64,000 nucleotides of DNA from Sarcocystis neurona. Its lineage: Eukaryota > Apicomplexa > Conoidasida > Eucoccidiorida > Sarcocystidae. This document shows positions 11,801 through 21,337 of this stretch, in pieces (the first letter of the stretch is position 1; each line of letters starts with the position of its first letter). Under the pieces are notes generated by a model. It did not search any database and had not been told where the DNA came from. It saw nothing but the letters and a program-made list of their open reading frames with translations. Made by a program: the position numbers and the translations under genes. The stretch spans positions 1,521,295-1,585,294 of the forward strand of contig KL647297.1 of the NCBI GenBank assembly GCA_000727475.1, in the 5' to 3' direction.

Positions 11801-13044
11801 AAGCGCAACAGTCGCAGCTACTGCTGCAGCACCGACGTCAGCTGCCACCCCTGTTGCTGAGCGGAAGGCAGGAGCAGCAGCAGCAGCACGAAGGTGCACA
11901 GGTGGGGCAGCAGCTTCTGCGGCGTGGACTGCCGTACTTCCCTCCTCTGCAGCACGCGCTGCGCATGCAGCAGCAGCAGCTGCTGCTGCCGCACCACCCA
12001 CAGCGGCGACAGCTCTTCGTCCAGCACCCGCTGCAGCAGCAGGTTCTCATGCATCACCAGCAGCAGCAGATTCATATACAGCAGCAGCAACAGGTTGAAA
12101 TGCCACAGCAGCAGTTCAAGATACAGCAGCAGCAAGAGCAAGTTGTGGGGTGTGGTGGCTGGTCGTTGCTGCGACAGTTAGGGACCGATGGTCGGCAGCA
12201 GCTGCGCATGCCTCCCTGCGGACGACTGCTTGCACTAGAGGACGAGGCAGCAGCAGATGGTGGGGTCGCTGCTGCTTTGCGCGGTGTTCCTGCTGCTTCT
12301 TCTGCTTCGTCATTTGCTGGTGCTGCTGCCGCTACGTGTTTTGGCGGTGTTGCAGGTGCAGCAGCAGCAGCGGGTCGCAGCACCCCGGGGGTGGTGGCTT
12401 CACGGGGGATGGCGCTGCAGCCAACAGTTGGAGGAGGAGCAGGAGCAGCGGAAAGAAGAAGAAGCAGCAGCAACTACAGCCGCCTCAGCAGCTGTGGCAG
12501 CAGCAGCCGCAGCGGAGGAGGAGGAGGAGCGTGTGACAGCAGCAGCGCTTCTTCTGCAGCGGAGAGGGAGAGCGGCAACAGGGCGACGGAGAGCTGCGGA
12601 TCGACGCACAGGCCGGGCGACAACCGAAGGGAAGAAAGAGAGGAGAGAGAGGAGGACAACGTCGCGTACGTCGTCGAGGCAGAGGCAGACGACGACGCCG
12701 CGGACTGGGGCACCAGCACGAGCAGCAGCAGCAGCAACAGCAGCAGCACGTGCAGCAAGGCGCGGCTTCTTCTGCTGAAGCGGCGGCACAGCAGCGGCAG
12801 CGTCCTAGGATTTGCAGGAGATGCAGCAGGCGGGCTCGAGAGCGGAGCGACGAAGGACGACGAAGTAGCTGCGGGGGAGAAAAGTGGCACAGAGACGAGA
12901 GCTGCTGCGGGCCTCGGGACACCTCTTCAAGAGGAGTGGAGGAAGCTTCGCCAACTCCCTACTTTACGAATCAAAAACCGAAAAAGAAAACACGAGCTAC
13001 GCATTCGCTTGGTAAGGACGTGGTGCAGCCGTCGTCACAAATAG
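8899..13044 (+). CDS. Gln-rich low-complexity protein of unknown function
   Basis: This frame of about 1,380 codons ends in TAG at 13042-13044. The frame is open from further upstream; ATG at 8899 (MPGDPGGGSSSG) is the first ATG upstream of the long Gln-rich body. Long Gln tracts alternate with Ala- and Ser-rich blocks, and about 11245-11634 is almost only Gln, His, Glu and Leu. The C-terminal 35 residues are basic (KNRKRKHELRIRL). No domain is recognised. CAG-type Gln coding, rather than Leu or Ala on the other strand, runs the full length and supports the + strand. A good donor (TTG then GTAAGG) lies at 13012, in phase with an exon at 15275, so the real gene may splice on instead of ending at 13044. 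It could be another transcription-associated Gln-rich protein, but that is a guess. Confidence 0.5.
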   Translation: MPGDPGGGSSSGPSERSSVTYTQMQQPKPKQQSQKQRQRHRERQQEQLQQLLRPKKQQEVTLSFLRCVSQRLRMQGLGSVPPRGGGAAAGAAESQQQVCWREGDDAAAAAAAMPQQQNEKATDAAAVADFPTSFPGQTWVHQQQQQQQRGWFGSAAPEYAAAAPFAARAGAWGAVAAEHPPCAAAAALPTLPVLQQNAQQLRQRHEALQQQQQQEEKLENQQQLLQGGQPQQQAQLLLHLQEQRQWARQQEELQHAKLLQQQQQATEQQQEQHWLRVLQEQQQQQEDLLIQREEGAAMKELLLGHVGNADDCTGGRRQQLCAAAVAASSSLQQLPEAAALTCGDGGVSPPHPFRFHRRVVPVARSYSSYFFSSFSSSCSTSAHADLQGLRRGADGWAQQSENPTPRALPFMSSSSGMRRSSSSGPSSLCLEGEATAAAFERETAAGRATAAAVARAAAAKAAALGGGERRAAEGRAAAGGMILRAGQIPPALLAAGAAGRQHDADACIIDAAAAATKSNGWELVGPAGVAAVFPRTVSRRSSSSSSREATGVGGLQAAAVATTSAAVSAPAAASTGAAHVGNGRSSFPADAAAAALGRAGGMSAVSRDTAEEGELVPRFTRREEQQLFLQQQQRQFFLLQQQQFVQQQQFLRQPQHLLKQQQQPLCQQQPGRLSEDYAVQEQQQQLLRQQQLQQWHQQQHVKQQQQLSRGAQQQDYLLRQCAPAAGDGGKDETVCSSTRTAWHRAETQQPTAAALPGVPVASSFSSAWCGELQQQLQEQHLHEQQHLHEQRPLHEQRHLHEQRHLHEQRHLHEQQHLHERQQLHQQQQLQQQQQLQQQQLQQQQPHQQQLLQHQQQLQQQQQQAPAACGRRLSCVQFEGTFFPAAGRCKAWQHEQQQHEQQQHEQQQHEQQKQEQQLVVAGWPAWPRAGMGPCFSSAAGGADNRGSGMQQQQTASREEGAETLSAKEEAQQSQLLLQHRRQLPPLLLSGRQEQQQQHEGAQVGQQLLRRGLPYFPPLQHALRMQQQQLLLPHHPQRRQLFVQHPLQQQVLMHHQQQQIHIQQQQQVEMPQQQFKIQQQQEQVVGCGGWSLLRQLGTDGRQQLRMPPCGRLLALEDEAAADGGVAAALRGVPAASSASSFAGAAAATCFGGVAGAAAAAGRSTPGVVASRGMALQPTVGGGAGAAERRRSSSNYSRLSSCGSSSRSGGGGGACDSSSASSAAERESGNRATESCGSTHRPGDNRREEREEREEDNVAYVVEAEADDDAADWGTSTSSSSSNSSSTCSKARLLLLKRRHSSGSVLGFAGDAAGGLESGATKDDEVAAGEKSGTETRAAAGLGTPLQEEWRKLRQLPTLRIKNRKRKHELRIRLVRTWCSRRHK
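11245..11352 (+). repeat. 18-bp minisatellite encoding EQ(Q/R)HLH
   Basis: Six consecutive 18-bp units start at 11245, 11263, 11281, 11299, 11317 and 11335, of the form GAGCAGCGACACCTGCAC. They encode the hexapeptide E-Q-R-H-L-H with Gln or Pro variants. The units keep the frame of the host open reading frame. Confidence 0.9.
11575..11634 (+). repeat. 15-bp minisatellite encoding HEQQQ
   Basis: Four 15-bp units of CACGAGCAGCAGCAA start at 11575, 11590, 11605 and 11620, the last one diverged. They encode H-E-Q-Q-Q in the frame of the Gln-rich protein. Confidence 0.9.
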
Positions 13045-13110
13045 AGAAGAATAGAAAGGAGACACGAGCGACGCGTCCGCTTGGTGCGGACGCCCTGCAG
13101 CAGCCATCGA
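12991..13110 (+). repeat. 72-bp direct duplication at the 3' end of the Gln-rich frame
   Basis: The block CACGAGCTACGCATTCGCTT onward at 12991 recurs, diverged, at 13063 (CACGAGCGACGCGTCCGCTT). The first copy carries a strong splice donor (TTGGTAAGG); the second has TTGGTGCGG at the same place. The stop at 13042-13044 lies between the copies. Confidence 0.7.
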
Positions 13111-13319
13111 GGAGAAGAGCAGCGCGTTTCGACACGGCGACACACCCACACACACACACACATGTCTGTGTGTTTCTCGACTTCGTACGTGAGACACCAT
13201 TCACGAAGGTGACCTCCTCTTCCTCGATTTTCCTCTTCGTCGTCTTTCCGTTTCTTTTGTCCTTCCGCCCTCCGTCTCTGTCTCTGTGTGGCACCCTCTG
13301 TAGCAGAGATTGAAAGCGG

Positions 13320-13610
13320 CCCCAGAACGGAAAGGAAAGGACCTCCGTGTGCATGCGGAAAGAAAGAGAGGGCCCTCACCACGTATAAGCAGAGAGAAGG
13401 GCGTCTATCGTGTGCGTAGAGGAGGACATCCACGTGTGTGGAAAGGAGGAGACGGACGTTCGCGTTTGCGTAGAAGAACAGAGAAGGAGGTCCACGTATG
13501 CGGAGAATAAGAGAAGGACGTCCACTTACGAGTGACAGGAAAGAGAAGGACCTCCGTGTGCATGTGAAAGAGCAAAAGAAGAGGAGGACGTTCACTTGTG
13601 TGTGTGGGTA
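13320..13610. repeat. Degenerate purine-rich minisatellite
   Basis: Diverged units of roughly 35-60 bp share a core like GAGAAGGACGTCCACGTGTG. The cores are spaced irregularly (for example near 13340, 13425, 13455, 13485, 13515, 13550 and 13590). No coding sense is evident; the open frames across it reflect the composition. Confidence 0.6.
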
Positions 13611-15274
13611 GACGCATCTGCGTCACATGTAGGGCGACGTATATTTGGCGCAGAATTGGTATTCGGCTAAACGTGGAGGAAGAAAAGCGACTTGTCCTTC
13701 TTTCCTCTTCTCTCTCTCTGGAGTAATAACACCTATCTCTATAGACGTGTTTGTCGAAATTTTTTTGTTAGACTATATATATATGTGTCTAGCTGCATCT
13801 CAGCATATTACCTATTTATATAATATATAAATGCGTCTCTCTCTAGAAAGTCTCAAAGAAAAAAAACTGTATATATATATATGTATGCGTGTATGGCTAT
13901 ATATGTGCAGAGAGAAAGAGAGAAAAAGAAGGAGAGGCGGGTGTAGAGGTAGAGAGAGAGACACGCACACAAACTGCCAACCACCGACGTGTACGTACAC
14001 CTGGCCGAGGTGTACTTACACCCGCTTCCTGCCCCTGCCTCTCTTTGCCAGCCATGCCTTGCTGCTTCTTCATGTAAAAATATGTGGAAACCGTCAGCGT
14101 CCTTGTATACGTATATATATATATATATAAAAGTGCTGCCTTGTTGCCTGCTGAAGATTCCGCTGTGTCATTCATTCGTCATATGTATAGATATATGTAT
14201 ATGTATATATATTTAAATGCATATATATATATATATACATGCATGAGAGCCACCGCTCTGTCTCTCTGTGTCTTTCTCTGTGGAAATTCGGTCTACCTTC
14301 CCCGAAGACGCGGCGTCCCGTGGCTTCTTCTGTGCCACCACGATCTCTACACTTGCCGGCTGAATTTGCCTTTTACTCTGCAGATGTGTATCTGTAGATC
14401 TTCTTACATATATGTATATTTCTCCTTCTTCCTTCGATGTATACCTATATATATGTATATGAATGGACACATTTCCTTGCATATACGTGTGTATCTCTCT
14501 CTCTGTCTGTTTCCCTACATATATACATGTATACGTTCGCATCTACGTGCATGAAGTTTACTGTACAGATGTACATTTATATGTTTCCTTAAAATGTATA
14601 TTTTCACGGGTATATATATATGTATATACCCGTCTACGTACATGAATATATTTATATAGATCTACATCCGCGTACATCTGTGTATTCGTATATATACATA
14701 TGTATGTATGTGTGCATGTATGCATATATGCTTCTCTCCCTATATATATATATATACATATTTCTATATATATGCATATACATACAGTTCCCAGTATGTA
14801 TGTGTATACATACATACACACGCCTTTTTTCGTTCCTGCGTCTCTGTTTTCTTGGTTGCGTAGAGCTATGTATGCATGTGGTCGTGGGTTACACATCTAT
14901 ATATATGTATATGTAGATATATCTCGCTCTCTATATATGTATGCGCATACGTATATATGTATCTTCACCTAAGCAGGCGTGCGCACACATATATATTTAT
15001 ATTCCCCCCCTCTCTATGTCTCCGCCCCTCTCTCTCCGTCTCTGTGCCTCCGTCTCCTTCTCTCCCTCGTTCTGTTACTCTCTTTTCGGTTCTTTCTTTC
15101 TCATTCTGTCTGTTACTCTCTGTTTCTCCGTGTGTGTACATTCGATGGGAAGAGAACATACCCATTTTTTATGATCGTGTGTATAGAAGGAATATATTCT
15201 TCCCTTTTCTTCTTTCTGTGTTTGAATCTTCGAGAAGAATTATTACCGGCTTGCATGCATGCGCCTTTTCTTAG
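13611..15274. other. TA/TG microsatellite spacer
   Basis: This stretch is mostly (TA)n, GTATATAT and CATA microsatellites with a CT-rich block at about 15007-15130. The Tyr/Ile/Cys-rich open frames are repeat shadows. Two short palindromes of the GTGTAC family lie at 13989-14000 and 14009-14022. The end, CCTTTTCTTAG at 15264-15274, looks like a splice acceptor. Confidence 0.6.
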
Positions 15275-15676
15275 GCCGCGGTGATGTATACCACCGGCTT
15301 CTACGACCTCCTTGCCGTCCCCGTGGGGGCCCCTGCTGCTGCCGCTGACGCCGACGCGCTTGGCGGAGCTGCTGCCGACGCCGCTGCCGCTGCTAGTGGG
15401 GGCGCTCCGGCTGCTGCTGCTGCCGACACTGAGGCGGCTGCCGACGCTGATGCTGACGCTCCTGCTGGTGCCCCTGCTGCTGCTGGTGACGCTGCCGCTG
15501 CGGCTGCTGCTGGCGCTCCTGCTGCTGCTGGTGACGATGTTGCTGCGGCTGCTGCGGCTGCTGAGGGGAAGCTGCAGCATGACGAAAAGCTGCTGGCATC
15601 GATATGGACAGGGCGGTGCGCGGCAGCGGAGGTGTCTTGCGACTTTATTCTCTTCTACGACTCTCGAGAGAACCGA
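15275..15676 (+). CDS. Exon of an unidentified gene, J-domain-like start with Ala-rich insertion
   Basis: The exon is bounded by an acceptor (CTTTTCTTAG) and a donor (CGA then GTAGGT) and is in phase 0 at both ends. It encodes AAVMYTTGFYDLLAVPVGA, about 90 Ala/Asp/Gly/Pro residues, then a unique tail containing HDEKLLASIW and FILFYDSRENR. TTGFYDLLAVPVGA resembles helix I of DnaJ J-domains (FYDLLGV..DA type). The following helix II and the HPD motif are not found, so the match is weak. An in-frame ATG at 15284 could be a start, or the exon may continue an upstream gene, possibly the Gln-rich one (donor at 13012, same phase). Confidence 0.45.
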
Positions 15677-16940
15677 GTAGGTCGCGACTTTTTTTTCTGT
15701 TCTACCACCTCTCCTCTTCCCATCTTTGCTTCTCTTCCTTTTGTTTACGTCTTTGCGTCGACCTTCTTCTCTCGTTTCTTCGCCTCGTTCACATTTCTTC
15801 CCCCTTCTTTTCTTCTTCGTTTCGTTTTCTGCGCCGCTTGCATGAGAAAGACCCACGCTCAAATGTATGCTTCCGCCACGTTCTGGCCATGTGTCCCGTG
15901 CGTCTGTGTGTCTCTGTGCGTCCGCGCGAAGAGTCGCTTGTACCCGTGGTCCGCAGATCGACTTTTACTGCGTACATGCACCATACCTGAACAGATACCT
16001 TTCTGCGATTAATATGTACATACACATATATATATATATATATATGTGTATTTGCATGTGTGTACCTCTTTCTGAATGCGTAGACACACACGCGTGCGAT
16101 ATTGACTTGTGGCTAGATGTCCTGGTATTTATACTGCTCGGTTCTTTATTTATGTGTACATGCACGTTTCATTCTCTATCTGTATATCTACGTTTATTTA
16201 CACACATATATACATATATATACGCAGGTGGGTATGCCTATGTCTGCCTGCGTTCAGTATACATATCTACGCAGATATCCCTGCACACATACGTGTATAC
16301 GCATACATATGTTCAGGCATTTCTGTGTGCTTATGTGTGTATGCGTGTGTGTTTATCACAACAGTGTACAGATACTATGCGTTCTCAATACGAATAAATT
16401 CATACATATATATATATATGCCTAGGCCGATATGTATGTACGTATATGTATATAGATATATGCACATACGTGGACACGCTTGTACGTACGTACGCACAAG
16501 GAAAAACGTGCATGCACACACATGAATTTTCGCCCTTCTGTCCGTCTCTTCGTCTCTCTCTATGTCTCTCTCCTTCCCCCTATCGCACCTATTTCTGCAT
16601 GTACATGCGTATACGTATATATGTGTGTAGATGTATATATATATACATATATATGTATGTATATTTACGCACATACAAATACACATATTTGCAGAGTGAC
16701 GTGTGTGATATGTATACACACACACACACACAAAGACGCGTATATATGCATAAATGCATATACATATGGACGTGTATATATATATATAGATATCAAAGTC
16801 TCTGTGTTCTATCTCTCTCTCTGTATTCCTGCATGCGTACACGTACTAGAGGGCGCGGTGGGTGTGTTTGTGTGTGTATTGCTTCGTAGTTTTTGTATAT
16901 TTTGCCCTTTTTTTATGTTTCTTGCTTTTCTCCCCTGTAG

Positions 16941-17084
16941 AACGCAGCTGTCGCCGCGCTGAATCAGCGACGGCCCCCGGTAGCGCCGCTGGCAACGACG
17001 CGTCACGCGGACATGCACACGCGGCGCACACTGCGGCATCTCTACGAACATTTGCTCGAGCCGCGTTGCCGACTTTACGCAGAC
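16941..17084 (+). CDS. Second exon of the unidentified gene
   Basis: Exactly 48 codons lie between a textbook acceptor (TTCTCCCCTGTAG, ending 16940) and donor (GAC then GTAAGT at 17085). The phase is 0 on both sides and matches the exon ending at 15676. The peptide starts NAAVAALNQRRPPVAPL and ends TLRHLYEHLLEPRCRLYAD. The last part vaguely resembles the closing helices of a J-domain (AYEVLSDPEKRxLYD). I do not recognise the family. Unlike the surroundings it has no repeats, which favours a true exon. Confidence 0.55.
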
Positions 17085-17949
17085 GTAAGTTCCCCCTTTT
17101 CTAGTTTGTCTTTCTGTCCCTTCCTTTATCTGCTTCTTCTATTTGCGTTCTCCTTCTCCCAAGAAAGGACTCGCTCCGTGGGACAGCTTGCAGCGCAGAG
17201 ATTTGCTTCTCAGGCGAGGTCGTCGCTGCCTTTTGCGCTGGTACACATACGCATGCGTTCTCCCCACAGAAGCCCGCGCGCTTTCGTTCGTATGTGCGGC
17301 AACAAACAATCTCTCATATTCAAGCCTATTCCTTCTTCTCCTCCTTCTCCATATCATATATACGTACATATATATATATATATGTTCTCGTATATGGACA
17401 TATGCACGTATATTTGTATACATTTGTACAAGTATATTAACAAGTAAGGGTGTAGACAGATACACAGAGATGTATACACGTGTACGTGTACACGTATAAC
17501 ACACGTATATATATTTATATGAATACACGTGTACACGTATATACACATATATACATGTATATATATACGTACATATAATACACGTGCACAGACACATAAT
17601 GTAGATAAGACAGATGTATGTAGATGTAGAATAGATGGGACGTACGCATGTGTATATATATATACCTTTGTACATCACCAGATGTGTCCGTAAAGATACA
17701 CAGGTGTATATACTTGTGTGTGTACACATATATATACACATACGGATAACATACGTGCACGCATACATACATCTCATAGATAGGAGACACGTATGTGTAT
17801 ACGTAGAATAGACGTATAATATATAGAGAGGTGTAGACGCTTTGATGCGTATATATATGTCCACAGGTATATTAAGTGGCCTGGCATTATACCTCAGTCA
17901 GCACAGCTTTCAACTCCACAGAAAGGACACCCGTTGTAGCCTGTGTCCG

Positions 17950-18095
17950 CCCTCCCGCACATCTATACATATATATATATGTATATATATATATGTATGT
18001 ATATATATATGTATGTATATATATATATGTATGTATATATATATGTATGTATATATATATATGTAAGTATATATATATGTATGTATATGCACGTA
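17950..18095. repeat. (TA)n/GTATG microsatellite array
   Basis: Alternating blocks of TATATATA and GTATG form an array of about 20-bp units (such as ATATATATGTATGT). Comparable arrays lie at 23470-23840, 43975-44210, 45530-45800 and 57060-57260. Confidence 0.8.
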
Positions 18096-18100
18096 AGTAT

Positions 18101-18312
18101 CTACAGGATATATAGAGGTGCATTTTTGTATGTGGAGAGACACCCTTCTTGGTATTTCGAAGGTAACCTGCATACATATGCACATATATATATATATATC
18201 TCGATACATATATATATATATCTATACAGACCTACAGGATATATAGAGGTGTATTTCTGTGTGTAGAGTTGCACACTCCTCGATATTTTGAAGGTTACCT
18301 GCGTACGTATGC
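18101..18312. repeat. 131-bp diverged direct repeat
   Basis: CTACAGGATATATAGAGGTG at 18101 recurs at 18232 with the same downstream order: a segment like CATTTTTGTATGTGGAGA, then TATTTCGAAGGTAACCTGC or its variant TATTTTGAAGGTTACCTGC. TA arrays separate the unique parts. No coding role is seen. Confidence 0.8.
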
Positions 18313-18859
18313 TGACGTACCTGTATACTGGAGAACTATCTATTTCTATATATGTGCATCTGTATGTACATATATATCTCTGTGTGTTTGTATAGGTACG
18401 CACATATATATATGTATGGACCCAGGTCAACAGTATGTAGTGTATGAACGGAGAGAGGCACATCTGTCGTTGTAGGCAGAGAGGCGCATAAGACACAACG
18501 CTTTGTATATGTTGTAGGTCAAATACGTGAGGGAAAGGCAGCTGAAGGTTCCTTGTCTCGTCCACTAGAGAAAGAAAGAGAAAGCCTGTTGCATACACAT
18601 ATATTTATTTACATCTATATGAGAAAGAGATAAACACAAAGAAAAGAGAGGGAGAAAGGTGTATTATATATCTATATGTGTGTATGCATGTGTGTGTATG
18701 GATGCGGACAAAAAGCAAGAGACACACGCGTTCATCTTTCACACGCAGAAATTCTTCCCGTCTCCGTCTCCCTCCGCGTTTGTGGAGCTCTCCGTCCTTC
18801 CCTGTCTCTGTGTGTCTGTGCGCGCGTGTCTCCCCGTCTCCGTGTCTCTCTTCTTGCAG

Positions 18860-18895
18860 GGGACGCAGCTGTCTGTAGAAACCACGTTCATTTAG
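18860..18895 (+). CDS. Possible short terminal exon
   Basis: A pyrimidine-rich tract ending TTCTTGCAG precedes 12 codons (GTQLSVETTFI, then TAG at 18893-18895) in phase 0 with the exon ending at 17084. It could finish that gene. It is very short and other exons may exist, so support is only the acceptor and the phase. Confidence 0.25.
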   Translation, partial: GTQLSVETTFI

Positions 18896-20137
18896 GTGTG
18901 TGGATATACAGAAGTACAGAGCACACATACTCGTGTACACATAAAGAAGAAAGATAGGCTGCTACATGCCAAGGGCGAAGGGCAAGGCACCTGCGACAGT
19001 CGCGACACGGTTGCTTTACCTGCAGGCGTCTTTTATATACACACACGCACATACATACGCACACGCACACGTACATATATATGTGTATATACACATATAT
19101 GTATATGTAAATCTTTTCCCCTCTCTTCTCTCTCTATATATAAGTATGTAGGACAGGTACTCTCCTTTCTCTCTCTCTCTCTATATATATATGTTTGTGT
19201 AACGGTCAGCCTCTCTCTGTGCGCATATGTATGTCTGCGTGCGTGACAGGCACTTTTTGTGTGTCTCTCTCCATACATATGTATATATATATGTGTGTAT
19301 GTGTTCCTATTTTATATGTATACATATATGTAGACATATATGTATCATGCACATGAGATATACTTACAACGACCTGTAGATGTGTGGATGTACAGAGAGA
19401 AGGGAGGGGATAGTTTTACTTTTTTTTCTCGGTGGATCTGTCTGCACATGCTGCTTATCTACACTCCTCTGGATACAAACCTAATGTATACATGTAACGC
19501 TACATATATATATATATGCATGGCGTGTATATATGTGCACCTGTGTGTCTACATTCATACATACATATACGCGTATATGTGTGTATGTGTGTACATATGT
19601 GTGAATACCAACACAATTACGTGTCTGTGTATCTACGTGTGTCTCTGTTTGTATATTTATATATATATATGTATATCTGTGTATATATATGTATACATAT
19701 ATATATATGTATGGGTACGTACTCATGTCCCGAGGGAGAGGCGTTGTTGACTGTGTGTGTTCTTCTGGGGTGTGACAGGCGAAGCTCTGCACGGCAAAGA
19801 GAGGCATAATAAATGTATTTAGTTTTTCGATCTTTTACCTCCAGGTACGTTGCTGCTGCCTCTGTTGATCAGTGGATCAACATATATGTATACGTATAAA
19901 CAAAGAGACATACGTGTATATATGTACAAATAGAGGGATAGACAGAGAGAGTTCCTGTTACATAGACAAACGTGCATACGTACATATAAATATATACACA
20001 TGTGCTTATGTATACACGTGTGTACACAAATACAGATATATACACATATAGACACGTGTACACGTTCATACCCGTATATACACGTATATATACGTATACG
20101 TATGTACACGTGTATGCATACATATAAATACGTAAAT
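18896..20137. other. TA/TG/CACA microsatellite spacer
   Basis: The sequence is mainly CACACG, TATATA and GTATGT microsatellites. A pyrimidine tract with AG at about 19835-19844 resembles an acceptor, but no exon can be followed from it. I see no gene. Confidence 0.5.
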
Positions 20138-21337
20138 ATGCTCCGCTGCAGCGGAAGGGCTGATTCTACCTGTCACCTGCTGCCGCCGTGCTGTTGCTGC
20201 TGCTGCACTCCTGGCTCCCGCATTTGCTGCTCCTACGCACCTGCTGCCGCTGAGCCCGGCTCTCGCATTTTCTGGTGCTGCCCGTCCTGGTGCTGCTATT
20301 TCTCTCCCCGCGCTGCTGCTGCATCAACCCCCTGCTGCTGCTGCACCCCGCCTGCTGCTGCTGCACCCCCTCTGCTGCTGCTGCACCCCCCTGCTGCCGC
20401 AACCCCCATCCCTTCCGTGCGACGGCGCCTCCCCAAGGCGACTGCTTCTCCTCCTCCTCCTTTTCGGGCGATTCTGCATGTGCCTACGGCTGCTGATATG
20501 GCTACTGCCATTGCTCCTGCTGCGGCGCTTCTTTCTGCAGCACCCGTTCCTGCCGCCACCGCTCTTGCGGCTGCGGTGACGCGTGCTGTTACTGCTGCGA
20601 CCGCTCCTCCTGCCACGGCTAATGGCGTCGCTGCTACTGCTGCTGCTGCTGATGACCCGGCTACTGCTGCTGCAGCTACTCCTACTGCTGCTGCAGCTAC
20701 TCCTACTGCTACTGCTGGCCTGGTTGCTGCTGCTGCTGCCGCTACTGCTGGTGCTATCGGTGGCCCGACTACAGCAGCTGCTGCTGGTGCCTTGGGTACT
20801 ACTGCTGGTGGTACTGGTGCGGCTTCCGGTCTTCGTGCGCGGCCCCTTCTGTTGCTCCTGCTGCTGTTCCTGCTGCTGACGCTGCTGTTGCTCTTCCCCT
20901 GCTACCGCCGCTGGTACCCCACCGCCGCTGCTGTTGTGGTACTGCTGCTGCTACAGTGCCCACGCTTGCGTGTCCTGCTGCTGGGACTGAGACCTGTGTC
21001 CTCGTGTTCCTGGTGCTGCTCCGCACACATCGCTGTGATGCTGCGGCTGCTCGTCTACCAGGCTGCTGACGCTAGCCGCCTCTCCTCCCACATCTTCGTT
21101 TCCGTTGTTTCCTGCTCTTCCCTGAGCTGCACCTTTTCGTTACTGTGTGCTGCTGCTGCTCCTGCACCCCTGCGCGGCTTGCTGCTTGCTGCACCAAAGA
21201 AGCTGCGCGGCTGTCCATGCATTTGTCAGAAGCAGCTGTTTGTTTATACGCATATTCAGGCTCGTGTGTCTCCCTGTCTCCCTGTCTCCCTCCCTCTCTT
21301 CTGTCCCTGTCTCCGCTGTTTTTTATTCATGTATTGA
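20138..21337 (+). CDS. Ala-rich open frame of uncertain status
   Basis: From ATG at 20138 an open frame of about 400 codons is rich in Cys and Leu at the start (CTG/TGC repeats), then Ala, Thr and Pro (about 20390-20830), then Leu and Cys again. No domain is recognised. GCT-type repeats keep several frames open on both strands, and a similar CTG-rich block sits inside an MCM2 intron, so this may be non-coding. It lies between two microsatellite spacers, upstream of the giant ApiAP2 gene. Confidence 0.25.
   Translation: MLRCSGRADSTCHLLPPCCCCCCTPGSRICCSYAPAAAEPGSRIFWCCPSWCCYFSPRAAAASTPCCCCTPPAAAAPPLLLLHPPAAATPIPSVRRRLPKATASPPPPFRAILHVPTAADMATAIAPAAALLSAAPVPAATALAAAVTRAVTAATAPPATANGVAATAAAADDPATAAAATPTAAAATPTATAGLVAAAAAATAGAIGGPTTAAAAGALGTTAGGTGAASGLRARPLLLLLLLFLLLTLLLLFPCYRRWYPTAAAVVVLLLLQCPRLRVLLLGLRPVSSCSWCCSAHIAVMLRLLVYQAADASRLSSHIFVSVVSCSSLSCTFSLLCAAAAPAPLRGLLLAAPKKLRGCPCICQKQLFVYTHIQARVSPCLPVSLPLFCPCLRCFLFMY

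Noticed and set aside
10754..12001. Ala-rich - strand open frame with RAG/AAR repeats
   Set aside because: Complement of the 18-bp and 15-bp Gln/His minisatellites. The + frame is over three times longer.
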